Shown: piece by piece, positions 1 through 7,466 of the stretch | Layout of the letters: each line of letters begins with the position of its first letter | Numbering within the stretch: position 1 is the first letter of the stretch | Assembly: GCA_910577515.1 (NCBI GenBank) | Contig: CAJTLW010000001.1 | Span: 1 to 64,000 of the forward strand | Source of the DNA: an uncultured Vampirovibrio sp. | GTDB lineage: Bacteria; Cyanobacteriota; Vampirovibrionia; Gastranaerophilales; Gastranaerophilaceae | Length of the DNA stretch: 64,000 nt | Reading direction: 5' to 3' | Notes under the pieces: generated by a model | Databases searched by the model: none | What the model saw: the letters and a program-made list of their open reading frames with translations, nothing else | What the model was told of the DNA's origin: nothing | Program-made: the position numbers and the translations under genes

Positions 1-2
1 GC

Positions 3-53
3 GGTGACGGGCTCGGCGGATATGCATGTATTTGGTGGGATAAAGTAGAGTAA
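3..53 (+). CDS. 3' end of an unidentified gene (partial)
   Basis: The window opens inside a reading frame that ends at the TAA at 51-53 and reads GDGLGGYACIWWDKVE. A strong hairpin terminator follows within 35 bases, which supports a rightward gene ending here. A second frame also stops nearby at 46-48, so the frame choice rests on the natural-looking Gly/aromatic C-terminus only. Too little is visible to name the product. Confidence 0.4.
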   Translation, partial: GDGLGGYACIWWDKVE

Positions 54-84
54 AATACATAAGACGCTGACACTATTGATTTAT

Positions 85-121
85 AATATGGGGCAAATTA
101 ACAGTTTGCCCCATATTTTTT
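85..121 (+). terminator. Rho-independent terminator
   Basis: A perfect 13-bp inverted repeat (85-97 with 105-117, core ATGGGGCAAA) encloses a 7-base loop and runs into a T tract. It ends the rightward gene at the window edge. It also has A-rich sequence on its left side and could stop leftward transcription from the cassette array. Confidence 0.85.
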
Positions 122-249
122 GCATGAAAAGTTTTTTCAAAGCCAATAAATACTAACGAACTCATAAGCCCTGACTAAAGGTAGCATAGGTTAACCTCGA
201 ACGACTGACAGAAGCTCGCCCCTGACACTCCTCTAAAAAGAGGGCCTGC

Positions 250-483
250 GCCAGTAGTGCTACACGTAGTACCACCAGCACTGGAAGAACAGGTAACACT
301 AGCGTAGTAGTCACAGGCTACGAAACTTCCGCCCCCGAAGTTGACGCAGTTGCTACCGTACCCCTGGCAAATGGTCTGAGTGCTACCGTAGCCTGCGTAA
401 CAGCCACTAGAGCACCTAACCCAACCGATGCCGCTGTAAGTACCGCTCCACGTAAAGCCCGGGCACTTAGTAAAGCCGCTGGA
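250..483 (-). repeat. Array cassette 1 (variable coding-like segment)
   Basis: Minus-strand frame from SSGFTKCP to CSTTG with conserved cysteines. This is the most diverged unit: the usually Asn-rich centre is instead Gly/Tyr/Thr-rich (GCYAGYGSTQTICQGYG). A TAG stop lies 10 codons before the SSG motif, and no ATG stands in frame between. Confidence 0.75.
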
Positions 484-623
484 CTTGACGCATTTGTTTA
501 TTAACTAAATGAAAAGTTTTTTCAAAGCCAATAAACACTAACGAACTCATAAGCCCTGAACCAAGGCTACAACAGACTGCTGCAGAATGAACCTAAATAG
601 TAACACATAGCCCGCCTCCCGCC

Positions 624-860
624 GCCAGTAGTGCTACAGGTAGTACCACCAGCACTAGAAGAGCAGGTAACCTTACTGTAGAAGTCACAGGCTACAAAAC
701 TCCCGCCTCCGTTGCGGCTGCAGTTGCCGGGACCGTTCGACTGGCAATTGGACTGAGTATTGTTGGCATTCGCGTAACAGCCACTTGAGCACCTCGCCCA
801 ATACCAGCTGCTCCCGGTACCGCTCCACGTTAAGCCCGGGCACTTAGTAAAGCCGCTGGA
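624..860 (-). repeat. Array cassette 2
   Basis: Same frame and cysteine pattern as the other units. Central residues read GCYANANNTQSNCQSNG, followed by a Pro-Gly pair and SRN where other units have SNN. The codon change AAC to CGC at that Arg is of the adenine-directed type. A TAA stop interrupts the upstream spacer frame. Confidence 0.75.
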
Positions 861-1014
861 CTTCCTGTATGTGTTTATTAATCTAATGAAAAGTTTATTT
901 TTTCAAAGCCAATAAACACTAAACGGACTCATAAGCCCTGACTGTAAGTGAAACGCGCTAGCTACGGAGCCACACGGTATACCTTGCGACACTGCTTCCG
1001 GAAAGAAGGCCTTC

Positions 1015-1251
1015 GCCAGTAGTGCTACACGTAGTACCACCAGCACTGGAAGAGCAAGTAACCTTACTATAGTAGTCACAGACTACGAAACTTCCGCCTC
1101 CGTTGTTGCTGCAGTTGGTGGCACCGTTCCGCTGGCAATCGGACTGAGTATTGTTGCCATTCGCGTAACAGCCCTTAGAGCACCTTATCCAATAGATTGA
1201 GCTCCAGGAGCCGGTACCAGTCCAGCCCGGGCACTTAGTAAAGCCGCTGGA
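1015..1251 (-). repeat. Array cassette 3
   Basis: Central residues read GCYANGNNTQSDCQRNG. Asp replaces the usual Asn (AAT to GAT, an adenine change), while Arg replaces Ser through non-adenine changes (TCG to CGG). An ATG stands two codons before SSG, but no ribosome binding site is evident. The frame ends 14 codons after CSTTG. Confidence 0.75.
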
Positions 1252-1404
1252 CTGCACTGCATGTGTTTATTAATCTAATGAAAGTTTTGTTTTTTCAAAG
1301 CCAATAAACACTAAACGCAACTTCATAAGCCCTGAACCAAGGCTACAAACAGCTGCTACGGAACATATCGCCAACACGAGCGCACACCTGCGGGTAACTC
1401 TGCC

Positions 1405-1638
1405 GCCAGTAGTGCTACAACTAGTACCAGCACCTGAGGGACACGTAACACTAGCGTAGTAGTCACAGGCTACAAAGCTCCCGCCTCCGTTGTTGCTGCA
1501 GTTGTTGGAACCATTCGACTGGCAATTGGACTGATTATTCCAGCCATTCGCGTAACAGCCCTTAGAGCACCTCACCCAATAGTTGCTGCTGATTGTACCG
1601 CTCCAATTGTAGCTCGGGCACTTAGTAAAGCCGCTGGA
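1405..1638 (-). repeat. Array cassette 4
   Basis: Central residues read GCYANGWNNQSNCQSNG. Trp (TGG) stands where other units carry Asn (AAC), a change that adenine-only mutagenesis cannot make. This unit alone stays open through the upstream spacer, giving a 138-codon frame from a TTG. The equivalent frame is broken in the other units examined. Confidence 0.75.
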
Positions 1639-1787
1639 CTTTCTGTAGGTGTTTATTAATCTAATGAAAGTTTTTTTCAAAGCCAATAAACACTAAACGC
1701 AACTTCATAAGCCCTGAGCAGGGGTGCGGATAGGCTGCTGCAGAACACGCCACCAGGCGGAACGGTAAGCCCTCGCGCTTCACTCCC

Positions 1788-2018
1788 TCCGGTAGTGCTA
1801 CAGGTAGTACCGCCAGCACTGGAAGAGCACTTAACAGTAGCGTAGTAGTCACAACCTACAAAACTGCCGCCTCCGTTGTTGCTGCACCAGTTGGAACCAT
1901 TCGACTGGCAATTGGACTGACTATTGCCATTCGCGTAACAGCCGCTAGAGCACCTCGCCCAATAGAGGCTGCTCCAGGAGCCGCTAGGGTGACCTGGGCA
2001 CAGAGTAAAGCTACCAGA
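1788..2018 (-). repeat. Array cassette 5
   Basis: Begins SGSFTLCP instead of SSGFTKCP and is one or two codons shorter in the Asn-rich centre (GCYANGNSQSNCQSNG). It shows that the units differ by whole-codon insertions and deletions as well as substitutions. Confidence 0.75.
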
Positions 2019-2224
2019 GTGCAGGAACTTAACGAGTTGTATGTGTTTATTTAATGAAAGTTTTTTATTTTTTCAAAGCCAATAAACACTAAACGGACTC
2101 ATAAGCCCTGAAACGAGGCTGTAAACCGTACGCCCGACAACTGTAACTACACTGAGCAGCGCTGACTCTCAGAGGAGAAACGACTGCGAACTCAGGCTCC
2201 TCCGCACCGGAGGCTGCCTGCCAA

Positions 2225-2453
2225 CCAAAGAGACGCCACCAGCCTTAGAAGAGCAAGTAACAGAAGTGTAGTAGTCACAGGCTACGAAACTTCCGCCTCC
2301 GCGGTTACTGCAGTTTGTAGGACCATTCGACTGGCAATTGGACAGACTATTGTTGTTGCCATCCGCGTAACAGCCCTTAGAGCACCTAATCCAATAGTTG
2401 GCGCCATAGGAGCCGCTCCAAGTGGAGCTCGGGCACTTACGAAAGCCGCTGGA
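2225..2453 (-). repeat. Array cassette 6
   Basis: Reads SSGFRKCP to VACDYYTSVTC but has lost the terminal GGTTCSTTG motif. It sits in the longest interval of the array (452 bp), with extra sequence on both sides. Centre reads GCYADGNNSLSNCQSNG. Confidence 0.7.
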
Positions 2454-2623
2454 CTGACCGTAAGTATTTCAGGAACCTAAAAGTTGCAGGTGTTTATTAT
2501 TCTGATGAAAGTTTTGTTTTTTCAAAGCCAATAAACACTAAACGGACTCATAAGCCCTGAAACAGCCGATACGAAGGCTTCCATGAAAGTGTCAAGGAAC
2601 GTACTGCTAACAAACCACGGCCG

Positions 2624-2860
2624 CCCTGTGCTACACGTAGTGCCACCAGAGCTGGAAGAACAGGTAACCTTACTGTAGAAGTCACAGGCTACGAAACTTC
2701 CGCCTCCGTTGTTGCTGCACCAGTTGGTACCATTCGACTGGCAATTGGACTGATTGTTGTTGCCATTCGCGTAACAGCCGCTAGAGCACCTCGCCCAATA
2801 CCAGCTGCTCCAGGAGCCGCTCCAAGTGGAGCTCGGGCACTTAGTAAAGCTCCCGCTGGA
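2624..2860 (-). repeat. Array cassette 7
   Basis: Begins SSGSFTKCP and has the centre GCYANGNNNQSNCQSNG, the most Asn-rich of the eight. That is the residue signature expected of an AAC/AAT-rich DGR template. The terminal motif is shortened to CSTG. Confidence 0.75.
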
Positions 2861-3005
2861 TTTGTCGCATGTGTTATTGAACAAATGAAAGTTTTATTTT
2901 TTCAAAGCCAATAAACACTAAACGGACTCATAAGCCCTGAAGCAAGTAGCAAAAAGGCTTCTGCGGAAGGCACTGTCAACAGGAAATGCAACCCTGAGAA
3001 ACTCC

Positions 3006-3242
3006 GCCAGTAGTGCTACAGGTAGTACCACCAGAGCTGGAAGGACAGTTAACACTAGCGTAGTAGTCACACTGTACAAAACTTCCGCCTCCGTTGTTAC
3101 TGCACCAGTTGGCACCGTTCGACTGGCAATTGGACTGATTGCTATTGTTGCCTGCGTAACAGCCACTAGAGCACCTCGCCCAATATTTGCTGCTATAGGT
3201 GCCGTTGTGAGTTGAGTTAGGGCACTTAGTAAAGCCGCTGGA
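3006..3242 (-). repeat. Array cassette 8 (closest to the reverse transcriptase)
   Basis: Reads SSGFTKCP, then NSTHNGTYSSKYW, GCYAGNNSNQSNCQSNG and SFVQCDYY. It is the first unit downstream of the reverse transcriptase on the shared strand, the usual place for a DGR template repeat. Its upstream side lacks the standard spacer and instead meets the hairpin cluster at 3307-3378. Confidence 0.75.
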
Positions 3243-3306
3243 CTGACCATAGGTGTTACCGAAGCAAACTCTGTAACGAGTGTTTTTAAACAAAGAGGTC
3301 TTGTGT

Positions 3307-3378
3307 TTTGCAAATGTTTACATTTGCAAAGTACTCTGTATACCAGAGCTTTAAGCTATCCTAAACACTATCGTGTTT
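3307..3378. other. Cluster of three perfect hairpins
   Basis: Three perfect inverted repeats follow one another: TTTGCAAATG/CATTTGCAAA (3307-3330, 4-base loop), CTCTG/CAGAG (3334-3348) and AAACAC/GTGTTT (3363-3378, 4-base loop). They lie between cassette 8 and the reverse transcriptase. The gap 3331-3562 contains no recognisable copy of the cassette sequence, so no separate template repeat is evident here. DGR loci are known to use hairpins near the target for retrohoming. A role in transcript folding or termination is equally possible. Confidence 0.6.
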
Positions 3379-3562
3379 TAAAAACAGCTGCCCCTTTAAT
3401 TCATACGAGTTGAAAATCCCATACTGCCTGACCCGTGAGCCAAAACACTCTAGGGAAAACTTTTCATAACATGTATTTTAATATTTTGAATACTTATTTG
3501 TCAAAAATGTTAAGCAATGTGTCAATTTATATAAAAGCTGCATAAATGGGCACTGAGAAAGA

Positions 3563-4834
3563 CTAAGTTTCCTTTGATTCTGTTTTTGCTGCAGTTTCTT
3601 CAGATTCTTTTTTGTATCTTGGGCTTATTATATTAATTTTTGTATATTCAGTATCCGGTGCCGTAAAAGGAGTGGTGGCCTTTTCACAAATTTTCTTTCT
3701 GAGCCTGTAACCGTTTACATGATGAAACATGCCAAGATAACTATTGATTTTATTTCTGAATTTTTCTAATTCATCATCCGAAAAGCGATTTTTGTTTCGT
3801 TTCCACTGACTAATTGTTCGGAATGAATTTTTGATAATTGTAGTACGAAGGTAAATACGATTTGGTTTTATAACATGTCCTACAAAGTCAAACCCGCGGC
3901 AGACAAGATTTAAGTTTTTCTTTCTAGGGTTTAAACACAGAGCAAGTTCGCGTTTTAGAAATTCATCGATTTTGTCATAGCAATAGTTTAAATATTTGAC
4001 ATCTTCATGTAAAAGAAGTACGTCATCAACGTATCTACAGTAATATTTGACCTTTAGGGCGTGCTTTACGTATTGGTCAAGTTCGTTAAGATAAACGTTT
4101 GAGAAAAACTGGCTTGTGAGGTTTCCTATTGGGATGCCCTTGATGCTGTCGTTATTAAATATAGACTTGTGTTTTGGGAGTTTTTCCCAAAGAATTTTTG
4201 GTGATTTTATAAATACATTTGTTTTGGGGTCATGGTAAATTACCTGTTTGATTAAATCTATAAGCCATTTTTCAGGTACTTGTTTTTGAATTATTTTAAA
4301 GAGAATATTTTTATCTATACTATTAAAATAATTTGTAATATCTGCTTTCATATAATAGGCTTTTTTTGTGTAATTTTGAGTGATTGAGCGAGCAAATCTT
4401 GCCGCACGGAGGGAACCTGCAAGAGTACCTCTTTCAGGAATACAGCTGAATGTATCATGGATAAAGCGTCTTTCAAAACGTTCTTTTACTGCATTATAAA
4501 TAAGATGGTGGACTATTCTGTCGCGAAATGCTCCTGCCCAAACTTCGCGCGGTTTTGGAAGAGTGATAACAAAACAGATACTTTTGCCGATTTGATATGT
4601 TTTATCTTTAAGCTCACGATACAAAGTGATTAAATTTTTTTCAAGTTCCCATTCAAATTTCATTGATTGCATTGTGTTTCTTTTGCGTTTGCGGCAATCG
4701 TAATATGCATCAAAAACTGATTGAAGGGTGAGTTCATGGAGTTCTGTTTTCTTTTGCTGCTTTGGAGGTTTTGAATTTTCCAGTGCGGCTTCAACCGGCT
4801 CAAGAATGCCTTCCAAATCTTTATCTTCTGACAT
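3563..4834 (-). CDS. DGR-type reverse transcriptase
   Basis: This 423-aa protein is a reverse transcriptase of the diversity-generating retroelement class. The palm motif reads KADITNYFNSID near residue 165. The motif that is QGxxxSP in group II intron enzymes is here IGNLTSQ near 240, the DGR hallmark. The catalytic box is YCRYVDD near 268. In known DGRs the enzyme copies a template RNA with adenine-specific errors, and the cDNA replaces the variable repeat of a target gene. The start at 4834 has AAGGAG 6 bases upstream. It lies 18 bases downstream of the avd-like gene, so the two form an operon. The N-terminal 40 residues are charged and poorly conserved-looking. No maturase or endonuclease domain is visible. 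Confidence 0.93.
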   Translation of the reverse strand: MSEDKDLEGILEPVEAALENSKPPKQQKKTELHELTLQSVFDAYYDCRKRKRNTMQSMKFEWELEKNLITLYRELKDKTYQIGKSICFVITLPKPREVWAGAFRDRIVHHLIYNAVKERFERRFIHDTFSCIPERGTLAGSLRAARFARSITQNYTKKAYYMKADITNYFNSIDKNILFKIIQKQVPEKWLIDLIKQVIYHDPKTNVFIKSPKILWEKLPKHKSIFNNDSIKGIPIGNLTSQFFSNVYLNELDQYVKHALKVKYYCRYVDDVLLLHEDVKYLNYCYDKIDEFLKRELALCLNPRKKNLNLVCRGFDFVGHVIKPNRIYLRTTIIKNSFRTISQWKRNKNRFSDDELEKFRNKINSYLGMFHHVNGYRLRKKICEKATTPFTAPDTEYTKINIISPRYKKESEETAAKTESKET

Positions 4835-4852
4835 TTTTTCTCCTTAAGGGGA

Positions 4853-5236
4853 TTAAATCAGGGTTTTTTCCATAGATTCTTCTACGGTTTTTACTGTGTG
4901 GTTTTTCCAGCCGTTTAATTGTTTTTCGATATCTTCAAGCATAAGTGCAAGCTCCATGTAGCGTTCTCTTGGAATATTTTTTAATTCGGTTGCAAGGCGG
5001 GTAAGCACGGTAATTTTTTGAAGTTCATCCAAAAGCCTTAAAATATATTCTACTCTTTCAGATTCTTTTGCACTGTTTGCTTTGTAGATTAGAACAATAA
5101 ACCCTATTGTTGTGCTGTTTAGCTTTTCACCTATTGTGAAACGGAAATCCCTTTGAAAATTTGATGTAATTTGAGTTAACTTTACAAGAAAATCAAAGGA
5201 TTTTTTGTAAATGTTTAAGTGAAGATACTGTGCCAT
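4853..5236 (-). CDS. avd: Avd-like DGR accessory protein
   Basis: A 127-aa, all-helical protein with basic patches directly upstream of the reverse transcriptase. Length, position and helical pattern (YKKSFDFLVKLTQ, then ERVEYILRLLDELQKI and RYMELALMLEDIEKQLNGW) fit Avd, the accessory variability determinant related to the four-helix S23 family. In studied DGRs Avd forms a pentamer that binds the reverse transcriptase and template RNA and is needed for mutagenic retrohoming. AAAGGAG stands 6 bases before the ATG. The assignment rests on context plus fold-like sequence pattern. Confidence 0.85.
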   Translation of the reverse strand: MAQYLHLNIYKKSFDFLVKLTQITSNFQRDFRFTIGEKLNSTTIGFIVLIYKANSAKESERVEYILRLLDELQKITVLTRLATELKNIPRERYMELALMLEDIEKQLNGWKNHTVKTVEESMEKTLI

Positions 5237-5351
5237 AACATTCTCCTTTAGTTTAATTCAGCTATTCTTTACTATTTTTAATTGCATTTTTAAATTTGCA
5301 ATGACAGACGGATAATTGTAATCTTAAAAATTCAGCATATTTATAGAAAAA

Positions 5352-5439
5352 AGGAGGAGGTGGGATTCGAACCCACGGTACGCTCGTCACGTACGACGGT
5401 TTTCAAGACCGCTCCGATAAACCGCTCTGGCACTCCTCC
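5352..5439 (-). tRNA. tRNA-Ser (anticodon TGA)
   Basis: Minus strand folds as a class II tRNA: acceptor GGAGGAG/CTCCTCC, anticodon arm with loop CTTGAAA (anticodon TGA), long variable arm, and T arm GTGGG-TTCGAAT-CCCAC. CCA is not encoded. The discriminator reads T, unusual for serine, and a T run follows as a terminator. Confidence 0.93.
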
Positions 5440-5531
5440 AGATGAATTTATATTATACAAAAAAAAGTTTTTTGTAAAGTGTTTTTGGGTAAATTTGTTT
5501 TAGCTTTGGTATAACCCCTATTGGCTAAGAA

Positions 5532-5972
5532 CTATTTGCCCATATTTAATTTTGTTATAACTTTTTGGGTTAAATCTACTGCGCCGAAAAACATGACTCT
5601 TGCATCTACCACTGCATCAATTTTGTTTTCTAATGCTACAGATTTAATTGCTGATACAACAGCATCGTCAATTTCTTTTTCTTTTTTATTTTTGAAAGCT
5701 TGAAAAGCATTTTGCTGCTGAGCAAAGTTTTTTGCAGTTTGTTCTTCAAATGATTTTCTTTGTACGGGAGATTCTATCTTTTTAAATTCTTTTTCTTTAT
5801 CAAGTAAAAATCTTTGCATGGAATTTGCTTTATCTTCCATTTCGCTTTGCGCTGCTTTTGCTTTTGAATAGTTTTCAAGAATTTCTCTGTAATTAACACT
5901 GCCGACAGTATAGGCGAAAGCAGGTGCAGACATTATAAAAGCAAGAAAAAGGGCAAAAATTTTATTTTTCAT
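5532..5972 (-). CDS. OmpH/Skp-family periplasmic chaperone
   Basis: A 146-aa protein with a clear signal peptide (basic MKNK, hydrophobic core, cleavage after AFA near residue 20). It continues with a long helical, Lys/Glu/Gln-rich middle of the Skp/OmpH type. Skp trimers carry unfolded outer-membrane proteins across the periplasm, so the gene implies a two-membrane envelope. The C-terminal part (KIDAVVDARVMFFGAVDLTQ) matches the beta-strand region that closes the Skp body, where family members often read yv.d....v.y...DiT..v. It stands alone, divergent from the acyltransferase pair. Confidence 0.85.
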   Translation of the reverse strand: MKNKIFALFLAFIMSAPAFAYTVGSVNYREILENYSKAKAAQSEMEDKANSMQRFLLDKEKEFKKIESPVQRKSFEEQTAKNFAQQQNAFQAFKNKKEKEIDDAVVSAIKSVALENKIDAVVDARVMFFGAVDLTQKVITKLNMGK

Positions 5973-6057
5973 AATTTTATCCTCCCGAAAATAATTTTTG
6001 TATGTTAAAATTATATCAAAATCTGTATATTTGGCAAATTATCAAAACAGGAGGCTT

Positions 6058-6723
6058 ATGCCAAAGGATAAAGAAAATAAAAAAGAAGTGCGTTCTTATA
6101 CACACAGGGAACCGGGGGAATTTAACAGATTTCGCGCGTTTTTTCAGTGGTTAACATGCTCTGTTGTATATGGAAGTTATTATAAAATAGCATGCGGTTT
6201 AAAAATTTATGGTAGGGAAAATGTTCCAAAAAATAGATTTTTTATTGTCGCTTCAAACCACATGAGTGCAATTGACCCGTTTCTTGTGATTGCAGCTATT
6301 AAAAAACCGGTTGCTTACATGGCAAAAAAAGAACTTTTTGAAAAGCCTATTGCAAGATTTTTTCTTAACTTACTTGGAGCATTTGCTGTCAATCGTGAGA
6401 AATTAGGGGTTTCAACCATAAAGACTGCCCTTGGAATTAAAAAAACCAATTGGGCGCTTGGATTATTTCCACAAGGTACAAGAGAAACTGATGGCAATAT
6501 GGATAATATTTCAAGAGGTTTTGCCGGAATTGCAAAAACTTTAAAATGTGATATTTTACCGGTTGCAATAACGGGCGCTTTAAAGGAAGACAGAAAACCT
6601 TTTGAAAGCAAGATTACAATAAGAATAGGAAAACCAATTCATTATAATGATGATACCAAGGAGATGATAAAAGTTTGGAGCGATACAATTATAAAATTGT
6701 CGCAGGGAGAGGCGGATGTATAA
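6058..6723 (+). CDS. PlsC-like 1-acylglycerol-3-phosphate acyltransferase
   Basis: A 221-aa acyltransferase that would transfer a fatty acyl chain to lysophosphatidic acid at the membrane. The catalytic HX4D motif reads NHMSAIDPF near residue 70 and the substrate-binding block FPQGTRE lies near 140. The open frame extends upstream to 5998, but the ATG at 6058 follows AGGAGG by 4 bases and gives a normal family N-terminus. Its last 8 bases overlap the next gene, a second copy of the same family, so the two are cotranscribed. Confidence 0.88.
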   Translation: MPKDKENKKEVRSYTHREPGEFNRFRAFFQWLTCSVVYGSYYKIACGLKIYGRENVPKNRFFIVASNHMSAIDPFLVIAAIKKPVAYMAKKELFEKPIARFFLNLLGAFAVNREKLGVSTIKTALGIKKTNWALGLFPQGTRETDGNMDNISRGFAGIAKTLKCDILPVAITGALKEDRKPFESKITIRIGKPIHYNDDTKEMIKVWSDTIIKLSQGEADV

Positions 6724-7384
6724 TAAAAAGAGGGATAGAAAAAACTATGCTAAGAAAAATGCCCGTGATTTCAATATTTTAACCCGGTTATATCAATTTT
6801 ATGCATTATATATTCTGTTTTTACCATTTTCTTTTTTGTTTTATTCAATAGAATTTAAAAAGAATAATTTCAATATTAAAAAACCCTGCATAGTGGCTCC
6901 AAACCATATTTCATATTTTGACCCGTTTCTTGCAACTCTTGCCGGAGGTTTAGGGCTTGCATATATGGCTAAAAAAGAACTTTTTGAAGGGGATAGTTTT
7001 TTGGCTAAATACGTGACAAAGAATGTTTCAAGACTTGGTGCTTTTGCTGTTAATCGCGAAAAGCTTGAAGTTTCAACAATTAAGAGTGCAAGAGAAGTGT
7101 TTAAGGCAAATTTTAGCCTCTGCATTTTTCCGCAGGGCGGTATCAGAAAAAATAAACGTATTGAAAATGTTAATAAAGGCTTCGTTGTTGTTGCAAAAAT
7201 GGCAAAAGCTGATATTTTACCCGTTGCAATTAGCGGAGTTGAACAGTATAACTGGAATATCTTTAAAAGAGGGAAGATTAATCTTGAAATAGGAAAACCG
7301 ATATCTTATCTTGATGATGAAGAAGATATAATCCAAAACTGGCGTAAACAAATTGCTGATATGACTAATTATGAACTTGTATAA
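6716..7384 (+). CDS. Second PlsC-like acyltransferase
   Basis: A 222-aa paralogue of the preceding protein. It has the HX4D motif NHISYFDPF near residue 62, the shared YMAKKELFE block, and FPQGGIR where the first copy has FPQGTRE. A hydrophobic N-terminal stretch (YILFLPFSFLFYS) probably anchors it in the membrane. The overlapping start implies translational coupling. The pair may act on different acyl donors or positions, or one may acylate a non-glycerolipid. The sequence does not decide this. Confidence 0.86.
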   Translation: MYNKKRDRKNYAKKNARDFNILTRLYQFYALYILFLPFSFLFYSIEFKKNNFNIKKPCIVAPNHISYFDPFLATLAGGLGLAYMAKKELFEGDSFLAKYVTKNVSRLGAFAVNREKLEVSTIKSAREVFKANFSLCIFPQGGIRKNKRIENVNKGFVVVAKMAKADILPVAISGVEQYNWNIFKRGKINLEIGKPISYLDDEEDIIQNWRKQIADMTNYELV

Positions 7385-7466
7385 AACTTTAAAAGTTTAC
7401 AAGTTTTTGTCAAAAAATATTTTTTAGCGGGTTTATAATGTTGAACCGATTATTACTTATTTAAAA

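Larger units (their letters stand above)
125..3245 (-). repeat. Eight-unit tandem cassette array next to the DGR reverse transcriptase
   Basis: Eight units repeat at intervals of 384, 377, 392, 386, 388, 452 and 381 bp. Conserved spacers start near 125, 509, 886, 1278, 1664, 2052, 2504 and 2885 (core TTTTTTCAAAGCCAATAAA, later CATAAGCCCTGA). Between spacers each unit has a unique stretch of about 60 bases and a 235-bp Cys/Asn-rich open segment read on the minus strand. That segment begins near SSGFTKCP and ends near GGTTCSTTG. The array is visibly more GC-rich than its surroundings. Starts are not conserved and in-frame stops occur in the spacers of several units, so most units cannot be complete genes. 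All units share the orientation of the reverse transcriptase that lies upstream of them. They could be DGR template repeats, variable repeats, or silent cassettes for gene conversion. Confidence 0.85.

Noticed and set aside
1270..1686. A 138-codon gene starting in the spacer of cassette 4
   Set aside because: The TTG start and readthrough of the spacer occur only in this unit; the same frame is stopped in cassettes 1, 2 and 3. Treated as an accidental opening.
1661..1852. Short minus-strand frame, and the 2918-3313 frame, as genes
   Set aside because: They overlap the conserved cysteine frame in another phase and lack start signals; shadows of the cassettes.
125..3245. CRISPR array or integron cassette array
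   Set aside because: Units are about 385 bp with protein-like segments, far from CRISPR dimensions. The spacers lack attC-like paired R boxes, and no integron integrase is nearby.
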